Shown here: in pieces, positions 35,712 to 47,578 of the stretch
Layout: each line of letters begins with the position of its first letter
Numbering within the stretch: the stretch's first letter is position 1
From: Volvox africanus
Taxonomy: Eukaryota; Chlorophyta; Chlorophyceae; Chlamydomonadales; Volvocaceae
NCBI GenBank assembly: GCA_030268105.1
Contig: BSDZ01000025.1
Span: 1,812,001-1,876,000, forward strand
Reading direction: 5' to 3'
DNA: 64,000 bases
Notes under the pieces: model-generated
The model's input: only the letters and a program-made list of their open reading frames with translations
Databases searched by the model: none
What the model was told of the DNA's origin: nothing
Made by a program: the position numbers and the translations under genes

Positions 35712-36593
35712 TGTTGTATCCCTCTTCGCTGCTCATGCACTTATCTGCACGTCTTAACGTTAAGTGCCACGTGCCGAATGCTCACAAGACAGACCAAAAC
35801 ATCCAGACGCGATATCAGGGGCAGCGGAAGTCTTCAGGAGCGAAAAGGCTACCACTTACAGTCAAAAAGGTGCGATGCAGTGTGTGTGTGTGTTTGGCTA
35901 TCAGAACCGACACCAGGCGATCATCATCTAACCGGCTCTCAATGCTCAGGCTTGGCTCGGGCCAATCACAGTGTAATATAGTTCAGTATGATAATATTGA
36001 CGATAATCCGATAAGAGCTCGGTAAAAGCGTATGCTATCCGGCCGTTCTCGCAGGTAATCTTCTTGTGATACCAATACACGGTACATATCACACCAGATC
36101 GTCCATCCACAAGTGTGATAAGCCCTAGCAGACGTATCAACGATATTCTATTCGCATGCAGTATATTTATCATACACAAGCCTTCCCGGCATTTGTTCAA
36201 TGTGAATGGCCAAGTATCAATGAATGGCCAAGTATCAATGAATGGCCAACTAACCACTGTGGTTATAGCACTTCTCACACCTATGTGTCGATCATGCCAG
36301 CATGGAAGTAATGGTATAACCAAACAGTAAATAATAGTACTTAACATGTCATGCCATTTTAATGCTCGTCAACTATGTTTGCCGGCTGGATCCAAACATT
36401 TGTTAGTTGGCGCATTAATGATGCAGCTGGCAACACAAGACAAGGAATCCCAATTGCATGGATTCCACAATGCATAACTAGCGAAATATATACAGATGTA
36501 TTTATTGACAGCATTGCATATTTTACGTGTGCTTATCACCTTGTTAGGTCGCAGCAACCAACACATTGATGATAATCAATCCGTAATACAACA
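35712..36593 (-). mobile_element. Solo LTR3 of unit 9 (882 bp)
   Basis: Shortest LTR3 here because its (GT)n tract is short. Confidence 0.85.
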
Positions 36594-36689
36594 GCAGCCA
36601 TCACCAGGTGTTAGTGGCTAGGGTGCAGAGTAAAACTGTGTCTGGAAGGCCAGTTGCCTACCATTGTAGGCCCCCTGCCTCAGAGATCC

Positions 36690-36912
36690 ATTGCGTGATT
36701 GCGTGATTGTGTGATTGCGTGATTGCGTGATTGCGTGATTGCGAGATTGCGTGATTGCGAGATTGCGAAATTGCGTTGTTGCGTTGTTGCGTTGTTGCGT
36801 GAGTGCGTTGTTGCGTTGTTGCGTTGTTGTGTTGTTGCGTTGCTGTGTTGTTGCGTTGTTGCGTTGTTGTGTTGTTGCGTTGCTGTGTTGTTGCGTTGTT
36901 GCGTTGTTGCGT
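36690..36912 (+). repeat. Minisatellite before tRNA 10 (long type)
   Basis: 223 bp, two-block 8-bp repeat. Confidence 0.92.
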
Positions 36913-36965
36913 GCGTGAGTCCGTATGTGGTTGTGGTGCGGCCCTTTATGCCCTCGTCGTCGTTG

Positions 36966-37036
36966 GCACCAGTGGTATAGTGGTAGCATAGGTCCTTGCC
37001 ACGGACCAGACCCGAGTTCGATTTTCGGCTGGTGCA
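36966..37036 (+). tRNA. tRNA-Gly(GCC)-like, unit 10
   Basis: Anticodon GCC; G/T wobble at pair 53:61. Copy B is inserted 337 bp downstream. Confidence 0.85.
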
Positions 37037-37373
37037 TCAGACCGCCAGGAACGCAGTCTGCCTCGGAGAGAGACCTATCCAAGACCTATCTGTAGGGACG
37101 CTGCAAGGGAGCTGGAATATATTCGCACACCTACACCCTATTCGTGATCCAGCCTGCACGGAACTCCAGTGCACCTGTCGGCAAAACTGAGAGCAAGAAC
37201 CCAGTGTGCTGTGGGTTGTGGGACAGGGAGACACTGCTGCATAGTAGAAATACTGGGCAGGGGGACTTATTGCTGGTCAATAGCTACTATAAAGGTGAGC
37301 GGGAAAACATGTTGATTGGAGTTGAGGAAAGGGCCATCAATGGTGGCTTATTACACTCCTCAACCTTGTGTAG

Positions 37374-38197
37374 TGTTGTGCTACGGTTCATTTTCCGCCG
37401 ACGCGTAGGTCGACGCGATCCTACGAGGCGAAGTGCTTTTGTGATGAACGCATTGCATATGAATGAATCTGCATGATATAAATGTATTCGTGTACATTTA
37501 TATATGCATTTGGCATGTTGTCATTATCCATCGCGACATCGCATCATGGCAAATCTGCCTAGCATGCATGAAAGCCCGAAGCATTGAAGTGCGCATTATG
37601 CTCGTGCTACGAAACGATAAGTAATATTATCTGATATAATATTACTTCATTTAAGCACACGTTGAGAGCGCCGCACTCGTCGCGATGCATGCCCTGCAAC
37701 CGGATATCGTTATCCGGACCCTTGCATCATGCGAATGCCGGAAAGGCTTACACGTTGTTATGCGTAGACATCGCCTAGACGCAGTAGGGTTGTCACATCT
37801 AGGATCGGCCTCCTGATGTGAATCGTACGGCATTGCGATGCTGCGAGTATAACAGATGCGAGGACGGCTAAGGAAGATAAGACATTCGATACCGGAGAAC
37901 ACTTGTGTGTTCTACATTACTATTACTATACGATATTCTACTTAGCCCGAGCTAAGCCTGAACTTCGCTAATCACCGCCGCGTGATGATTGCTTGCTTCC
38001 GGCGCTGACGGCGATTTCGTCCATTGCATCATTCCGATCTGTAAGACCGTAAGTTATATCTCTCTTCGTCTTGAAGTCTTCCGCTGTCTCTGTTTGCTCT
38101 CGCTTGCCTTGCTGTACTTGCAAGTGCTCGCGCATCGGTGTCGATAGTCTCCAGACGTGCAGATACTCATGAGCAAACGCGAACGAGAGGTACAACA
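37374..38197 (+). mobile_element. 5' LTR of copy B (LTR1, 824 bp)
   Basis: TGTTGTGC to GTACAACA. It differs from its partner in one block (AGGAAGATAAGACATTCG here, AGCTAAAAAAAGACATTTTA there). Confidence 0.96.
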
Positions 38198-38200
38198 ATT

Positions 38201-38219
38201 TGGTATCGAGACAGGTTCG
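38201..38219 (+). other. Primer-binding site of copy B
   Basis: TGGTATCGAGACAGGTTCG, three bases inside the LTR. Confidence 0.78.
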
Positions 38220-38264
38220 TTGCCTAACTGTCTTTCTTTGTCTAATCGGAAGTAGGTTCTTTCT

Positions 38265-38698
38265 ATGGCGAGTTCCAGCGACGAACCACGAGGACCGCAA
38301 GATACTTTTGCCGAAGACTTAGGCCGCGCCGTTTTGGACGCCGCCGCTTCCGGTTTGTAATTGTTTAATTGCTTTTGCTTAGATTGCTGCACTTGTTGTG
38401 TAAGTGTACGCTCTGAGTCGCAGGTAATCTCAGTGCACCGGCATTGCTTGCCGCGGCGACTGAGACCGGCGTTCGTCCGGACCAGTTGGCGACTCTCATT
38501 GCCCAAACTACGGAGATCAGGACTCAGCTGGGCAATTACTTGCTGAGTTTGCTGAATCTTCTCAAGAGTACTGTCGGTAGGCTCACCGAATCGCTTTGTA
38601 CTCTTGCCTTTGCGATAGAAGTCGGCTTCTATTACGCAAACTTAGGGTATCGTTTCGTGCTTCATGTCCGCGGAACACGACGATACGCCGCACACTAG
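38265..38698 (+). CDS. ORF0 of copy B, two exons (38265-38352, 38424-38698)
   Basis: Exon 1 begins at the first ATG after the primer-binding site. The intron 38353-38423 (GTTTGT...GCAG, 71 bp) removes the TAA that would end a 31-codon frame, and joins in phase to a frame ending at 38698 that overlaps the gag start. The predicted product is about 120 residues, with a hydrophobic, leucine-rich middle. Function is unknown. The same arrangement is in C, D and (up to the window edge) I. Confidence 0.55.
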
Positions 38699-39899
38699 CC
38701 TAGCTAGCCAACCCGATTTTGTTGTGGCTGCTAGAGCGCCGGATAGAGGTCTTGAGACTGTTGGCGTGCGAGCCACTCAAGATCCCCTTTTCCTTCAGAC
38801 CCCTGCTCACTTAATTGTGCCGCATTCAGCAGCGAATACGAATATGGACAACACTGCTGGACGAAGGGTTCTGCCATTACCTCAAGCTCGAGGGCATGAT
38901 GACATCCCTGAGGTGATGAGATTGTCGATTCCCGTTCCTAGGCTCAATATTTCGCCGACCGACAAGACACCAGGGCATAGCATAGCCGATGCAACTCGTG
39001 CGTACGTGCGTGACGCTAAAAAGTACCTCCAAGCTGTTCATGGTGGCGATAATGACGGTATCAGGTGTCTCTTCGTTGGTAACACCCTCGAGGGCGCAGC
39101 GAAGGACTGGTATCGCAATTGGACCAACGCCCGGGGCAGCTATACTTTTGACGAGTAAGTCGCCGCTTTGCTCGCACGATTCGCTACTGAGGTTCAAGCA
39201 CGCGATGTGGAAGCTCGTAACGTTTTGGCAGCCGGTAGCTACCACATGCGTCGGGATGAAAATGTACCTGCGTACCAGTCACGCTTCGAAGCACTTGTGA
39301 CTCCCATTGCTGACCTCACCGAATCTGAGCGTGTCTTTTGGTTTAGGCGAGGCCTAACGAAACTTTTGGCTAAATGGTGCGCCACTGACTTGGTTGGAGC
39401 GCAGATCAAGTCGTATGACGCGTTGGTCGCTTTTGCTAAGGGCGCGGAGATACGACTTCTTGCCGGCGAGGAAGAAGTCAAGTCTGCCCCTCGTGCAAAT
39501 GCCGTGCAAGTGCAGGATCCGCTTGGGGAAGCTGTAGCTCTCGACCAGGACCTCGGCGCGACCCGCCCCACGCCTACTGCCGCGACGCGACGCAGCAACG
39601 GGCAACGCAAGGCGCGCGGGGGCGCTAGCTCGGGTGTCCGTGGTACAGGAGGAGCAGGTCCGAGCTCGGACCCAGCTAGGAACAGGAAGCGTGGTGGTGC
39701 GCCGTCGTCGGCAGCCGCACAGCGTTCCGACCCCAACGCGAAGCTTACTCGTACGGACGACACATTTATGCCAAAATGGAATTGCAATCGTTCCGAATTC
39801 GAGCGTCGGAAATTGGCCAATGTTTGTCTACGGTGTGCGGAGAATCATTCCACGAAGGATTGCCCTCTAATGCCGCCGTTTGTACCTCAGCCGAAATAG
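38664..39899 (+). pseudogene. Gag of copy B with one nonsense codon
   Basis: 411 codons collinear with the intact gag of copy D. The leucine codon TTA after FDE has become TAA (39156-39158), cutting the protein after 164 residues in the capsid-like region. The rest, including the basic linker and the CCHC knuckle, is open to the UAG at 39897-39899. The damage is a single base. Confidence 0.93.
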
Positions 39900-42800
39900 G
39901 GGCTTGCCCGGGTTCCTGCGGAGGGGGCACCACCTGGGATTTCTGAACTAACGCGTGGTCGGTGGTCATCCTTACGGCCAGCCGTTAAGGCATTGTTGCC
40001 TTGTGTACTTGGACACATCGAGCGAGTCATTGCGCGACGCATCACGCTTGACGGACGCACGGGACTTCTCTGCTTCGACCCGTTGTGTAATTTGTTTACA
40101 CCTCGCCGTCCCCTGTCGTCTATCGATCTGTCTAACCACGTGGTTTTGTTCATCCCCTCGTCTCTGCGTGAGATGTCGGAACAGTTGGCCATATACAGGA
40201 GATGTAGGCGTCAATATCCAGGCACTGCCGCATGTGTATTACTCCCTGCTTTCTGTCGGCGCAAGGCAGAGGCATCGTTAAGGGGTATGCGGCATGTCCA
40301 CCGGTTCGAGCCGGGCACCGTTTTGTTTAATGGTGTGGATCGGGAGGGTACGCTGGCTCCGTGGCCACACCTATCCTACTCGGTTGACGTTTGGTACGAA
40401 GCTCCTGATGGGGGTGCCGTTGGTTACGGACCCGCCTTAAGTGCACTGACGTTGTCTGCTGGGCAGTCGCTCGTAGATAACCGTGTCCCTGTGGTTCAGA
40501 TCGGTTTGAATGGCCGTACTCTGAAGGCACTTGTTGACACCGGTGCCAGCGACGACTTCATCTCTGTCGCAGAGGTGAATGCGCTGGGGTTGTCCCCAGA
40601 GTCGTCTGATTGTCCACAGGTTACCCTTGCTGACGGGGGTAAGCATCCCATCGTGGGCAGGATTACCCTTAGCCTATCGTTAGGCCCTTTGCGTGTTGTG
40701 ACCCGGCCGTACGTGCTGCAGGGCTTAGCAGAGACTGCACCGTACATAATGGGGTCGTCGACATTACGACAGTACCGCGCGCGCATCGACATGGAGACCG
40801 CAACCCTGCATATGTGCAAGGGTACTCTGTCGATTAAGGTACCTTTCCTGTCGTTCGAACATGTCACACCAGAGGGGGGCGAAACTGAGGCGGTGCCTAT
40901 GGTTAATTTCGCTGTGACCGCAATGGCCGCGCGAATCGAACCAGAGCTAGTCGGGCGTAAGGAGGCCGTCCGTTTGTTACGGAAGGGTGCCCACGGACTG
41001 CTTTTGAGGCCGCGGGTGAGCTGTTGTGTCACCACCGCGCAGATTTCTGCGGATCCTGAGGTTGAGGCCCTACTGTCGCAGTATGAGGACGTCTTTAAAG
41101 ATATCCCTGGCCTACCACCTATGCGTCCTGTTGATCACACAATCCCTCTCATGCCTGGAGCGCAGCCTACGGCCCGGCCAATGTACAGGTTGAGTCCATT
41201 GGAACTGGACGAGGTGAAGCGCCAGGTGACGGATTTACTCGCGAAGGGTATGATACGCCCCAGCACATCCCCGTATTCTGCACCGATTTTGTTTGTCGGT
41301 AAGAAGGATGGGACCTTGCGCATGTGCATTGATTACCGGGGGTTAAATGTGAATACGGTGAAAAATCGCTACCCTTTGCCACGCGTTGACGACCTGTTGG
41401 ATAAGCTGAAGGGCTCGGCTTATTTTTCCTCAATTGACTTACAACAGGGCTACAATCAGATTCGCATCGCTGCCTCTGATATCCCGAAAACCGCTTTTCG
41501 GACGCCCTTCAGTCACTTTGAGTATACGGTCCTATCGTTTGGTTTGACTAATGCCCCTGCGACGTTTCAGGCGGTTATGGACCGAATGTTTAGGCCATTT
41601 ATCGACAGGTTCGTTGTTTGCTACCTGGATGACATCTTAGTATATTCTAAGACGCGCGAGGAGCACTTGGAGCATCTGCGGCTCGTGCTCGACGTTATGA
41701 GGCGGGAGCAATTGTTTGCTAAACGCGCCAAATGCTTCTGGGCGCAGCCTCAGGTGGAATATTTGGGCCACATTGTATCTGCCACCGGTGTGAAGATGGA
41801 CCCGCGGAAGGTCGCCGTGGTTCGCGATTGGCCCGCGCCTCAGAACCTCACGGAGCTGCGTAAGTTCCTTGGCTTGACCAATTATTTCCGGAAGTTCATT
41901 GAAAAATATTCCATCATTGCGGCCCCGCTTACTAACTTAACTCGCAAAGGCGTTTTCGTTTCGCTCGAGTCGTGGACGTCGCAATGCCAGCGGGCATTCG
42001 AAGAGCTCAAACGAATCATTGCCGAAGATGTCACCCTTGCATTCCCTGATTACTCGTTGCCATTTCGTGTTGAGGTAGTGTCTGATGCCTCAATATTTGG
42101 AAGCGGCGCTGTATTGTTACAGGAAGGGCGACCGATCGCCTTCACGAGTAAGAAGTTTTCTGGTGCAGAGATTCGCTACACCACCGGGGAACAGGAGCTT
42201 CTGGCCGTGCTGCATGCTTTAAAGGAATGGCGCTGTTACCTCGAGGGACGCCCGTTTACTTTAAAGACTGACCATAAGCCCCTAACGTTTTTGCAAAGCG
42301 TTCCGACGTTGAACCGCCGTCAAGCTAGGTGGATGGAATATCTAGCTAGGTTCAACTGCACCTGGGAGTATATTTCTGGTAAATTGAATATTGCCGATGC
42401 TCTCAGTCGACATCCGTCGCTACACGCTGCAATTTTGGCAGCGCCCGTCGTGCGGCCGCGTAGCGAGGAGGTTCCGATCGCGACGGACCTCGCGGAGCGG
42501 TTGAAGGCTGCCTACAGCGCAGACGCCTGGTTCGCGGACCCGGCTAATGTAGAAAACCTTCGCAAGCAGAATGGCCTTTGGCTACGGACGGAGGGTGCAG
42601 CTACGCAAATCGTCGTTCCGAACGACGACGCGCTACGCTACGACATCCTTGCGTGGTTCCACGAGGACCCGTTAGCAGGACACCCTGGTAGCAAGCGATT
42701 GATCGACTTGGTGCAACGTTCCTTTTGGTGGCCGCGTTTGGCTAAGGATGCGGCGAACTTCGTCCAGACATGCAGTCTGTGCCAGCGCAATAAGGCTTTG

Positions 42801-43961
42801 TCCGGTAAGGGCCATGGGTTGTTGCAACCGTTGCCTGTCCCGGATGCGCCTTGGGAAAGTGTTTCCATGGACTTCGTAGTCGCGCTGCCCAAAACTGAGG
42901 GGGGATACGATGCGGTGTTCGTAATGGTCGATCGTCTGACTAAGATGGTTCACCTAGCACCATGCACATCATCCTGCACGGCTGAGCAAACCGCACGTTT
43001 GTTTTTCGATAATGTGGTTCGGTTACACGGGATTCCCAAAAATGTGATCTCGGACCGCGGTGGACAGTTCACGTCTAAGTTTTGGGAAGCGCTCTGCAAA
43101 CTAGTTGGCATGCGCGTCAACCTGAGCACGGCGTATCACCCGCAGACTGATGGTCAAACCGAACGCACAAACCGCACGTTGGGTGATATGTTGCGCAATT
43201 ATGCTGGTCGCACACCACTTGTTTGGGATACATATTTGACTGCGGCAGAATTCGCGCTTAACAACGCTGTTAACCGCTCTACAGGCAAAAGCCCGTTCTT
43301 TCTTAACTACGGGTTTCATCCCGCGCTACCCGTGTGGCGTGAGTTGGAAGTGAACGTGCCTGCTGCTAAACTTTTTGCCAAGTCTTTTATGTCCCGAATC
43401 ACAGACGCTAAGTCGTGTTTGGACGCGGCGCAGCAACGAACGACGGAATACTATAACAAATCCAAGCAGGATGTGACGTTTTCGGAGGGGCAACTCGTGT
43501 TGCTAAGTACCAAGAACTTGCGTTCCTTGGCCGACGGATCCCGAAAACTCTTACCCCGCTGGATTGGTCCGTATCCTGTCGTGCGCATGGTTGGGAATGT
43601 GGCTGTGGAGCTTGCATTGCCCACTGATATGACCATTCACCCCACGTTTCACGTATCGCTTGTTCGTCCGTATCGTAGTACGGAACCCGTCCCTGAGCCT
43701 GCTAATGCCCCCGCAGCGATCGAACCAGTTCCCGAGACCTGGATCGCTGGTAAACAGAAGTTTTACGATGTGGAGCGGGTGTTAGATTATCGCGCGCGTC
43801 GTGTGGGCCGACACCGACGTAAGCGAACAGTACAGGAGTACTTGGTTAAGTGGACAGGGTATACCGACGAGCACAACTCATGGGAACCGGCACGCAACTT
43901 CTCACAGGACATGAAACCCCTGCTCGAAGAAGCCCGCAAACGTGCCACGCAAACCCAATGA
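39900..43961 (+). CDS. Pol polyprotein of copy B
   Basis: Open in the same frame as gag, directly after its UAG-GGG. There is no ATG for about 90 codons, so translation most likely comes from readthrough. Domain order: unknown N-terminal part, protease (DTGASDDFI), RT ([10 protein letters not shown]), RNase H (SDAS, TDHKP, ADALSR), integrase (zinc motif, D,D,E), GPY/F, chromodomain. Possible weak points compared with copy D are TPFSHFEY in RT (usually TPFGHFEY) and AWFHEDP at the integrase zinc motif (usually ARFHEDP). Because gag upstream is stopped, pol would need gag supplied by another copy. Confidence 0.93.
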   Translation, partial: GLARVPAEGAPPGISELTRGRWSSLRPAVKALLPCVLGHIERVIARRITLDGRTGLLCFDPLCNLFTPRRPLSSIDLSNHVVLFIPSSLREMSEQLAIYRRCRRQYPGTAACVLLPAFCRRKAEASLRGMRHVHRFEPGTVLFNGVDREGTLAPWPHLSYSVDVWYEAPDGGAVGYGPALSALTLSAGQSLVDNRVPVVQIGLNGRTLKALVDTGASDDFISVAEVNALGLSPESSDCPQVTLADGGKHPIVGRITLSLSLGPLRVVTRPYVLQGLAETAPYIMGSSTLRQYRARIDMETATLHMCKGTLSIKVPFLSFEHVTPEGGETEAVPMVNFAVTAMAARIEPELVGRKEAVRLLRKGAHGLLLRPRVSCCVTTAQISADPEVEALLSQYEDVFKDIPGLPPMRPVDHTIPLMPGAQPTARPMYRLSPLELDEVKRQVTDLLAKGMIRPSTSPYSAPILFVGKKDGTLRMCIDYRGLNVNTVKNRYPLPRVDDLLDKLKGSAYFSSIDLQQGYNQIRIAASDIPKTAFRTPFSHFEYTVLSFGLTNAPATFQAVMDRMFRPFIDRFVVCYLDDILVYSKTREEHLEHLRLVLDVMRREQLFAKRAKCFWAQPQVEYLGHIVSATGVKMDPRKVAVVRDWPAPQNLTELRKFLGLTNYFRKFIEKYSIIAAPLTNLTRKGVFVSLESWTSQCQRAFEELKRIIAEDVTLAFPDYSLPFRVEVVSDASIFGSGAVLLQEGRPIAFTSKKFSGAEIRYTTGEQELLAVLHALKEWRCYLEGRPFTLKTDHKPLTFLQSVPTLNRRQARWMEYLARFNCTWEYISGKLNIADALSRHPSLHAAILAAPVVRPRSEEVPIATDLAERLKAAYSADAWFADPANVENLRKQNGLWLRTEGAATQIVVPNDDALRYDILAWFHEDPLAGHPGSKRLIDLVQRSFWWPRLAKDAANFVQTCSLCQRNKALSGKGHGLLQPLPVPDAPWESVSMDFVVALPKTEGGYDAVFVMVDRLTKMVHLAPCTSSCTAEQTARLFFDNVVRLHGIPKNVISDRGGQFTSKFWEALCKLVGMRVNLSTAYHPQTDGQTERTNRTLGDMLRNYAGRTPLVWDTYLTAAEFALNNAVNRSTGKSPFFLNYGFHPALPVWRELEVNVPAAKLFAKSFMSRITDAKSCLDAAQQRTTEYYNKSKQDVTFSEGQLVLLSTKNLRSLADGSRKLLPRWIGPYPVVRMVGNVAVELALPTDMTIHPTFHVSLVRPYRSTEPVPEPANAPAAIEPVPETWIAGKQKFYDVERVLDYRARRVGRHRRKRTVQEYLVKWTGYTDEHNSWEPARNFSQDMKPLLEEARKRATQTQ

Positions 43962-44005
43962 CCCCTGCAGTCGATGCTGTATGATGCAGCGAGGACGCTG
44001 CATAC

Positions 44006-44016
44006 GGGAGGGGGGA
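44006..44016 (+). other. Polypurine tract of copy B
   Basis: Eleven purines four bases before the 3' LTR. Confidence 0.8.
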
Positions 44017-44020
44017 TAAT

Positions 44021-44845
44021 TGTTGTGCTACGGTTCATTTCCCGCCGACGCGTAGGTCGACGCGATCCTACGAGGCGAAGTGCTTTTGTGATGAACGCAT
44101 TGCATATGAATGAATCTGCATGATATAAATGTATTCGTGTACATTTATATATGCATTTGGCATGTTGTCATTATCCATCGCGACATCGCATCATGGCAAA
44201 TCTGCCTAGCATGCATGAAAGCCCGAAGCATTGAAGTGCGCATTATGCTCGTGCTACGAAACAATAAGTAATATTATCTGATATAATATTACTTCATTTA
44301 AGCACACGTTGAGAGCGCCGCCCTCGTCGCGATGCATGCCCTGCAACCGGATATCGTTATCCGGACCCTTGCATCATGCGAATGCCGGAAAGGCTTACAC
44401 GTTGTTATGCGTAGACATCGCCTAGACGCAGTAGGGTTGTCACATCTAGGATCGGCCTCCTGATGTGAATCGTACGGCATTGCGATGCTGCGAGTATAAC
44501 AGATGCGAGGACGGCTAAGCTAAAAAAAGACATTTTATACCGGAGAACACTCGTGTGTTCTGTATTACTATTTCTATACACTATTCTACTTAGCCCGAGC
44601 TAAGCCTGAACTTCGCTAATCACCGCCGCGTGATGATTGCTTGCTTCCGGCGCTGACGGCGATTTCGTCCATTGCATCATTCCGATCTGTAAGACCGTAA
44701 GTTATATCTCTCTTCGTCTTGAAGTCTTCCGCTGTCTCTGTTTGCTCTCGCTTGCCTTGCTGTACTTGCAAGTGCTCGCGCATCGGTGTCGATAGTCTCC
44801 AGACGTGCAGATACTCATGAGCAAACGCGAACGAGAGGTACAACA
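44021..44845 (+). mobile_element. 3' LTR of copy B (LTR1, 825 bp)
   Basis: Ends at ACAACA, followed by the target duplication TGTAG. It resembles the 3' LTR of copy D more than its own 5' partner in one block. Confidence 0.96.
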
Positions 44846-45025
44846 TGTAGAAAGGTCAACACCTGTCCATACCTTTGGTGAGGCATTTAACAGCAGCAAC
44901 CTACAGATGGGAGCAGGTAGAACTCATACCACACACACTTGACTTTCATTTAGCATTGCTGCTGTTTAATAGGTAGGATGGGATACATGCTGGCATGGCC
45001 ATGCATGCATGCAGGCCGTGGCAGA

Positions 45026-45189
45026 TGTTGTATCCCTCTTCGCTGCTCATGCACTTATCTGCACGTCTTAACGTTAAGTGCCACGTGCCGAATGCTCACA
45101 AGACAGACCAAAACATCCAGACGCGATATCAGGGGCAGCGGAAGTCTTCAGGAGCGAAAAGGCTACCACTTACAGTCAAAAAGGTGCGA

Positions 45190-45224
<35 letters not shown>

Positions 45225-45582
45225 GCTATCAGAACCGACACCAGGCGATCATCATCTAACCGGCTCTCAATGCTCAGGCTTGGCTCGGGCCAATCACAGT
45301 GTAATATAGTTCAGTATGATAATATTGACGATAATCCGATAAGAGCTCGGTAAAAGCGTATGCTATCCGGCCGTTCTCGCACGTAATCTTCTTGTGATAC
45401 CAATACACGGTACATATCACACCAGATCGTCCATCCACAAGTGTGATAAGCCCTAGCAGACGTATCAACGATATTCTATTCGCATGCAGTATATTTATCA
45501 TACACAAGCCTTCCCGGCATTTGTTCAATGTGAATGGCCAAGTATCAATGAATGGCCAAGTATCAATGAATGGCCAACTAAC
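45026..45582 (-). mobile_element. LTR3 of unit 10, left part
   Basis: Interrupted by a family-1 solo LTR at 45583 and by copy C. Nine bases of it (46404-46412) remain between these two insertions, and it resumes at 50088. Confidence 0.85.
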
Positions 45583-46403
45583 TGTTGTACCTCTCGTTCG
45601 CGTTTGCTCATAAGTATCTGCACGTCTGGAGACTATCGACACCGATGCGCGAGCACTTGCAAGTACAGCAAGGCAAGCGAGAGCAAACAGAGACAGCGGA
45701 AGACTTCAAGACGAAGAGAGATATAACTTACGGTCTTACAGATCGGAATGATGCAATGGACGAAATCGCCGTCAGCGCCGGAAGCAAGCAATCATCACGC
45801 GGCGGTGATTAGCGAAGTTCAGGCTTAGCTCGGGCTAAGTAGAATATCGTATAGTAATAGTAATGTAGAACACACAAGTGTTCTCCGGTATCGAATGTCT
45901 TGTCTAGCTTAGCCGTCCTCGCATCTGTTATACTCGCAGCATCGCAGTGCCGTACGATTCACATTAGGAGGCCGATCCTAGATGTGACAACCCTACTGCG
46001 TATGGGCGATGTCTACTCGTAACAACGTATAAGCCTTTCCGGCATTCGCATGATGCAAGGGTCCGGATAACGATATCCGGTTGCAGGGCATGTATCGCGA
46101 CGAGTGCGGCGCTCTCAACGTGTGCTTAAATGAAGTAATATTATATCAGATAATATTACTTATTGTTTCGTAGCACGAGCATAATGCGCACTTCAATGCT
46201 TCGAGCTTTCATGTATGCTAGGCGGATTTGCCATGGTGCGATGTCGCGATGGATAATGACAACATGCCAAATGCATATATAAATGTATGCGAATACATTT
46301 ATATCATGCAGATTCATTCATATGTAATGCGTTCATCACAAAAGCACTTCGCCTCATAGGATCGCGTCGACCTACGCGTCGACGGGAAATGAACCGCACA
46401 ACA
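45583..46403 (-). mobile_element. Solo LTR1, minus strand (821 bp)
   Basis: TGTTGTACC to CCGCACAACA on the plus strand, flanked on both sides by CTAAC (45578-45582 and 46404-46408). There is no internal element sequence, so the element body was removed by recombination between its LTRs. Confidence 0.95.
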
Positions 46404-46412
46404 CTAACCACT

Positions 46413-47077
46413 CGCGACATCGCATCATGGCAAATCCGCCTAGCATGCATGAAAGCCCGAAGCATGGAAGTGCGCATTATGCTCGTGCTACGAAACAATA
46501 AGTAATATTATCTGATATAATATTACTTCATTACAGCACACGTTGAGAGCGCCGCACTCGTCGCGATGCATGCCCTGCAACCGGATATCGTTATCCGGAC
46601 CCTTGCATCATGCGAATGCCGGAAAGGCTTATACGTTGTTACGAGTAGACATCGCCTAGACGCAGTAGGGTTGTCACATCTAGGATCGGCCTCCTGATGT
46701 GAATCGTACGGCATTGCGATGCTGCGAGTATAACAGATGCGAGGACGGCTAAGCAAGATAGACATTTGATACCGGAGAACACTCGTGTGCTCTATATTAC
46801 TATTTATATACACTATCCTACTTAGCCCGAGCTAAGCCTGAACTTCGCTAATCACCGCCGCGTGATGATTGCTTGCTTCCGGCGCTGACGGCGATTTCGT
46901 CCATTGCATCGTTCTGATCCGTAAGACTGTAAGTTATATCTCTCTTCGTCTTGAAGTCTTCCGCTGTCTCTGTTTGCTCTCGCTTGCCTTGCTGTACTTG
47001 CAAGTGCTCGCGCATCGGTGTCGATAGTCTCCAGACGTGCAGATACTTATGAGCAAACGCGAACGAGAGGTACAACA
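46413..47077 (+). mobile_element. 5' LTR of copy C, truncated
   Basis: Starts inside LTR1 at CGCGACATCGCATC, directly after the words CTAACCACT of unit 10. Confidence 0.9.
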
Positions 47078-47080
47078 ATT

Positions 47081-47099
47081 TGGTATCGAGACAGGTTCG
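47081..47099 (+). other. Primer-binding site of copy C
   Basis: Identical to that of B and D. Confidence 0.78.
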
Positions 47100-47144
47100 T
47101 TGCCTAACTGTCTCTCTTTGTCTAATCGGAGGTAGGTTCTTTCT

Positions 47145-47578
47145 ATGGCGAGTTCCAGCGACGAACCACGAGGACCGCTAGATACTTTTGCCGAAGACCT
47201 AGGCCGCGCCGTTTTGGACGCCGCCGCTTCCGGTTTGTAATTGTTTAATTGCTTTTGCTTAGATTGCTGCACTTGTTGTGTAAGTGTACGCTCTGAGTCG
47301 CAGGTAATCTCAGTGCACCGGCATTGCTTGCTGCGGCGACTGAGACCGGCTTTCGTCCGGACCAGTTGGCGACTCTCATTGCCCAAACTACGGAGATCAG
47401 GACTCAGCTGGGCAAGTACTTGCTGAGTTTGCTGAATCTTCTCAAGAGTACTGTCGGTAGGCTCACCGAGTTGTTTTGTACTCTTGCCTTTGCGATAGAA
47501 GTCGGCTTCTATTACGCAAACCTAGGGTATCGTTTCGTGCTTCATGTCCGCGGAACGCGACGATACGCCGCACACTAG
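47145..47578 (+). CDS. ORF0 of copy C, two exons (47145-47232, 47304-47578)
   Basis: Same start, 71-bp intron (47233-47303) and frame as in copies B and D. Unknown function. Confidence 0.52.

Larger units (their letters stand above)
37374..44845 (+). mobile_element. Chromovirus copy B (family 1), full length, 7472 bp
   Basis: Complete element with LTRs at 37374-38197 and 44021-44845, flanked by the 5-bp duplication TGTAG (37369-37373 and 44846-44850) inside the spacer of unit 10. Its gag has one nonsense codon; pol is open. The two LTRs differ at roughly 15 or more sites, more than those of copy D. Confidence 0.97.
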
